Assembly (NCBI GenBank): GCA_019240375.1
Contig: JAFAYN010000270.1
Span: 1-7,083, forward strand
DNA from: Gemmatimonadota bacterium
GTDB taxonomy: Bacteria; Gemmatimonadota; Gemmatimonadetes; Longimicrobiales; Longimicrobiaceae
Direction of reading: 5' to 3'
DNA length: 7,083 bases
Below the pieces are notes generated by a model. That model had not been told where the DNA came from. It saw nothing but the letters and a program-made list of their open reading frames with translations, and made no database searches. Shown piece after piece: positions 6,247-7,083 of this stretch (position 1 is its first letter; every line of letters starts with the position of its first letter). The position numbers and the translations under genes were made by a program.

Positions 6247-7083
6247 TCAGGCGGGGGCCAGCGCCGGCTCCTCCACCCGGGCGATCCCTAGCCGGGGCTT
6301 GGTGACTACGTGGAAGCCCATCGCCGCCGGGAGGCAGCGAAGGTCCTCTTCCTTGATCAGGTCCGAGAACGGCGTGGCGTGCGCGTCGTCGCCCTCGGCG
6401 GCGCCCTCCACCGGGTTGTGGCTCAGGTTCTCGCGCATGCGGGTGGAGACCTCCTTCAGCAGCTCGGTCTGGTTGGCCTCCTTGAGGTCCTCGATCCCGG
6501 CCACCACGTTCGTGAAGGCCAACTTCGCGTCCGCCGCGTTCAGGTCGCCCGTGCTGAGCCGCTGCGCCTCCCAGAAGTAGCTTTCCTTGCCGGAGTACTG
6601 GTTGTAGAAGGTGGAGACGATCAGCATCCAGCGCAGGTAGTGCTCGCGGTAGCAGGTGCTGTAGAAGTTCACCGCCTCTTCCTCGCCGATCTCGCCGCGG
6701 AAGATGCTGGAGATGGCCGCCGCCGCCAGCATCCCGCTGTAGGTGGCCAGGTGCACCCCGGAGGAAAGGAGCGGGTCCAGGAAGGCCGCCGAGTCGCCCG
6801 ACATGAAGTACCCCGGCCCGGCCAGGATCTCGGACAGGTACGAGTAGTCGCCCTCGGTGCGGAGCGCGGAAACCATCTCGGCGGACGCGACGGCGTCGGA
6901 GGCGACCTGCGAGCGGGCGATCCCGTCCGTGTAGATCTCCTGGATCGACTCGGTGCGGCGGCGCTCCTGGAACGCCTTCTCGTGCATCACCAGCCCGACG
7001 CTGGTGGTCCCGTCGTGCAGCGGGATCGTCCAGGTCCACCCCTCCGGGAGCGAGCCGACCAGGATCGGCCCGGTCAGCCCGAC
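6247..7083 (-). CDS. FAD-dependent halogenase-like flavoenzyme, C-terminal part (5' end missing)
   Basis: Minus-strand frame open from the window edge (7083) to TGA at 6249-6247, giving 278 visible residues. The ATG at 6990 is internal, because conserved sequence continues upstream of it. Residues 16-21 are WTWTIP, fitting the WxWxIP motif of flavin-dependent halogenases, followed by LHDGTTSVGLV. Residues 96-104 are GDSAAFLDP, leading into LLSSGVHLATYSGMLAAAAI, the C-terminal FAD-binding segment of the PHBH-like fold. ESYFWEAQRL is also typical of halogenases of the chloramphenicol/chondrochloren (CmlS/CndH) type. Such enzymes use FADH2, oxygen and chloride or bromide to halogenate aromatic or activated substrates. 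The GxGxxG nucleotide motif and the catalytic lysine would lie in the missing N-terminal half, so halogenation is not proven; a related monooxygenase or reductase is the alternative. Base composition is visibly less GC-rich than in the convergent macroglobulin gene. The substrate is unknown. Confidence 0.85.
   Translation of the reverse strand, partial: VGLTGPILVGSLPEGWTWTIPLHDGTTSVGLVMHEKAFQERRRTESIQEIYTDGIARSQVASDAVASAEMVSALRTEGDYSYLSEILAGPGYFMSGDSAAFLDPLLSSGVHLATYSGMLAAAAISSIFRGEIGEEEAVNFYSTCYREHYLRWMLIVSTFYNQYSGKESYFWEAQRLSTGDLNAADAKLAFTNVVAGIEDLKEANQTELLKEVSTRMRENLSHNPVEGAAEGDDAHATPFSDLIKEEDLRCLPAAMGFHVVTKPRLGIARVEEPALAPA
6772..6798 (-). other. FAD-binding GD(x6)DP motif of the halogenase-like enzyme
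   Basis: Encodes GDSAAFLDP. The Gly-Asp pair matches the conserved C-terminal FAD-binding motif that contacts the FAD ribityl/pyrophosphate in the glutathione-reductase-type flavoprotein group. The following Asp-Pro and SSGVHLA are shared with halogenase-like members. An aspartyl-FAD covalent bond is reported for CmlS; whether either Asp here plays that part cannot be told from this fragment. Confidence 0.75.
7021..7038 (-). other. WxWxIP halogenase signature motif
   Basis: The six codons read on the minus strand encode Trp-Thr-Trp-Thr-Ile-Pro. In flavin-dependent halogenases this motif lies near the active site and is commonly used to tell them from flavin monooxygenases of the same fold. 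It is the main sequence evidence for calling the adjoining gene a halogenase. Confidence 0.8.

Noticed and set aside
4661..6580. A 639-codon plus-strand frame overlapping the thioester domain and running through the terminator into the opposite gene.
   Set aside because: It is an out-of-frame shadow of the macroglobulin with Arg/Gly/Pro-rich translation. It crosses the terminator and lies antisense to the halogenase-like gene.
6038..7039. A 333-codon minus-strand frame overlapping the halogenase-like gene.
   Set aside because: It is a frame-shifted shadow. All flavoenzyme motifs lie in the other minus frame, which is open from 7083 to 6247.
1..7083. tRNA, rRNA, CRISPR array, insertion sequence, riboswitch or promoter.
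   Set aside because: Apart from the 73-base convergent intergenic gap, the window is coding. No repeats with spacers, transposase motifs or cloverleaf-like structures were seen, and both gene starts lie outside the window.

Overview
This is a GC-rich window (third codon positions almost all G or C) holding two convergent genes. Both are cut by the window edges, and a compact bidirectional terminator separates them. The organism is probably a Gram-negative soil-type bacterium. A very large alpha-2-macroglobulin with an inserted TonB-receptor-style carboxypeptidase-regulatory domain, followed by a glycine-isoleucine-valine-valine linker, resembles proteins of Gemmatimonadota (Longimicrobium-like) and, in architecture, Bacteroidota. 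The base composition favours the former. This assignment is an inference from protein style only.

Bases 1-6173, plus strand: the 3' part (2056 codons visible) of a bacterial alpha-2-macroglobulin family protease-trapping protein. The reading frame is open back to base 3, so the true start lies upstream and the GTG at 288 is internal. In order it carries a proline-rich N-terminal linker, three Ig-like (Big_5-like) modules, macroglobulin domains including a clear MG2, and a bait-region domain. An inserted CarboxypepD_reg-like domain and a Pro/Ala-rich linker sit where the bait segment is expected. The conserved A2M domain, a thioester domain with an intact Cys-Ser-Glu-Gln motif, and a C-terminal MG10-like domain follow.

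Bases 6174-6246: short intergenic stretch with a near-perfect inverted repeat (19-bp stem, 3-base loop) placed to terminate both transcripts.

Bases 6247-7083, minus strand: the C-terminal 278 residues of an FAD-dependent halogenase-like flavoenzyme. It has a WxWxIP motif and a GD...DP FAD-binding motif. Its N-terminal half lies beyond the window.

Nothing in the sequence ties the two genes functionally. They are convergent, each ends at the shared terminator, and they differ in base composition. The macroglobulin looks like a stand-alone cell-envelope defence protein, and the halogenase may mark the edge of a specialised-metabolite locus outside the window. No RNA genes, CRISPR arrays, insertion sequences or promoters could be supported. 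Both gene starts are outside the window, so no start or RBS can be judged.
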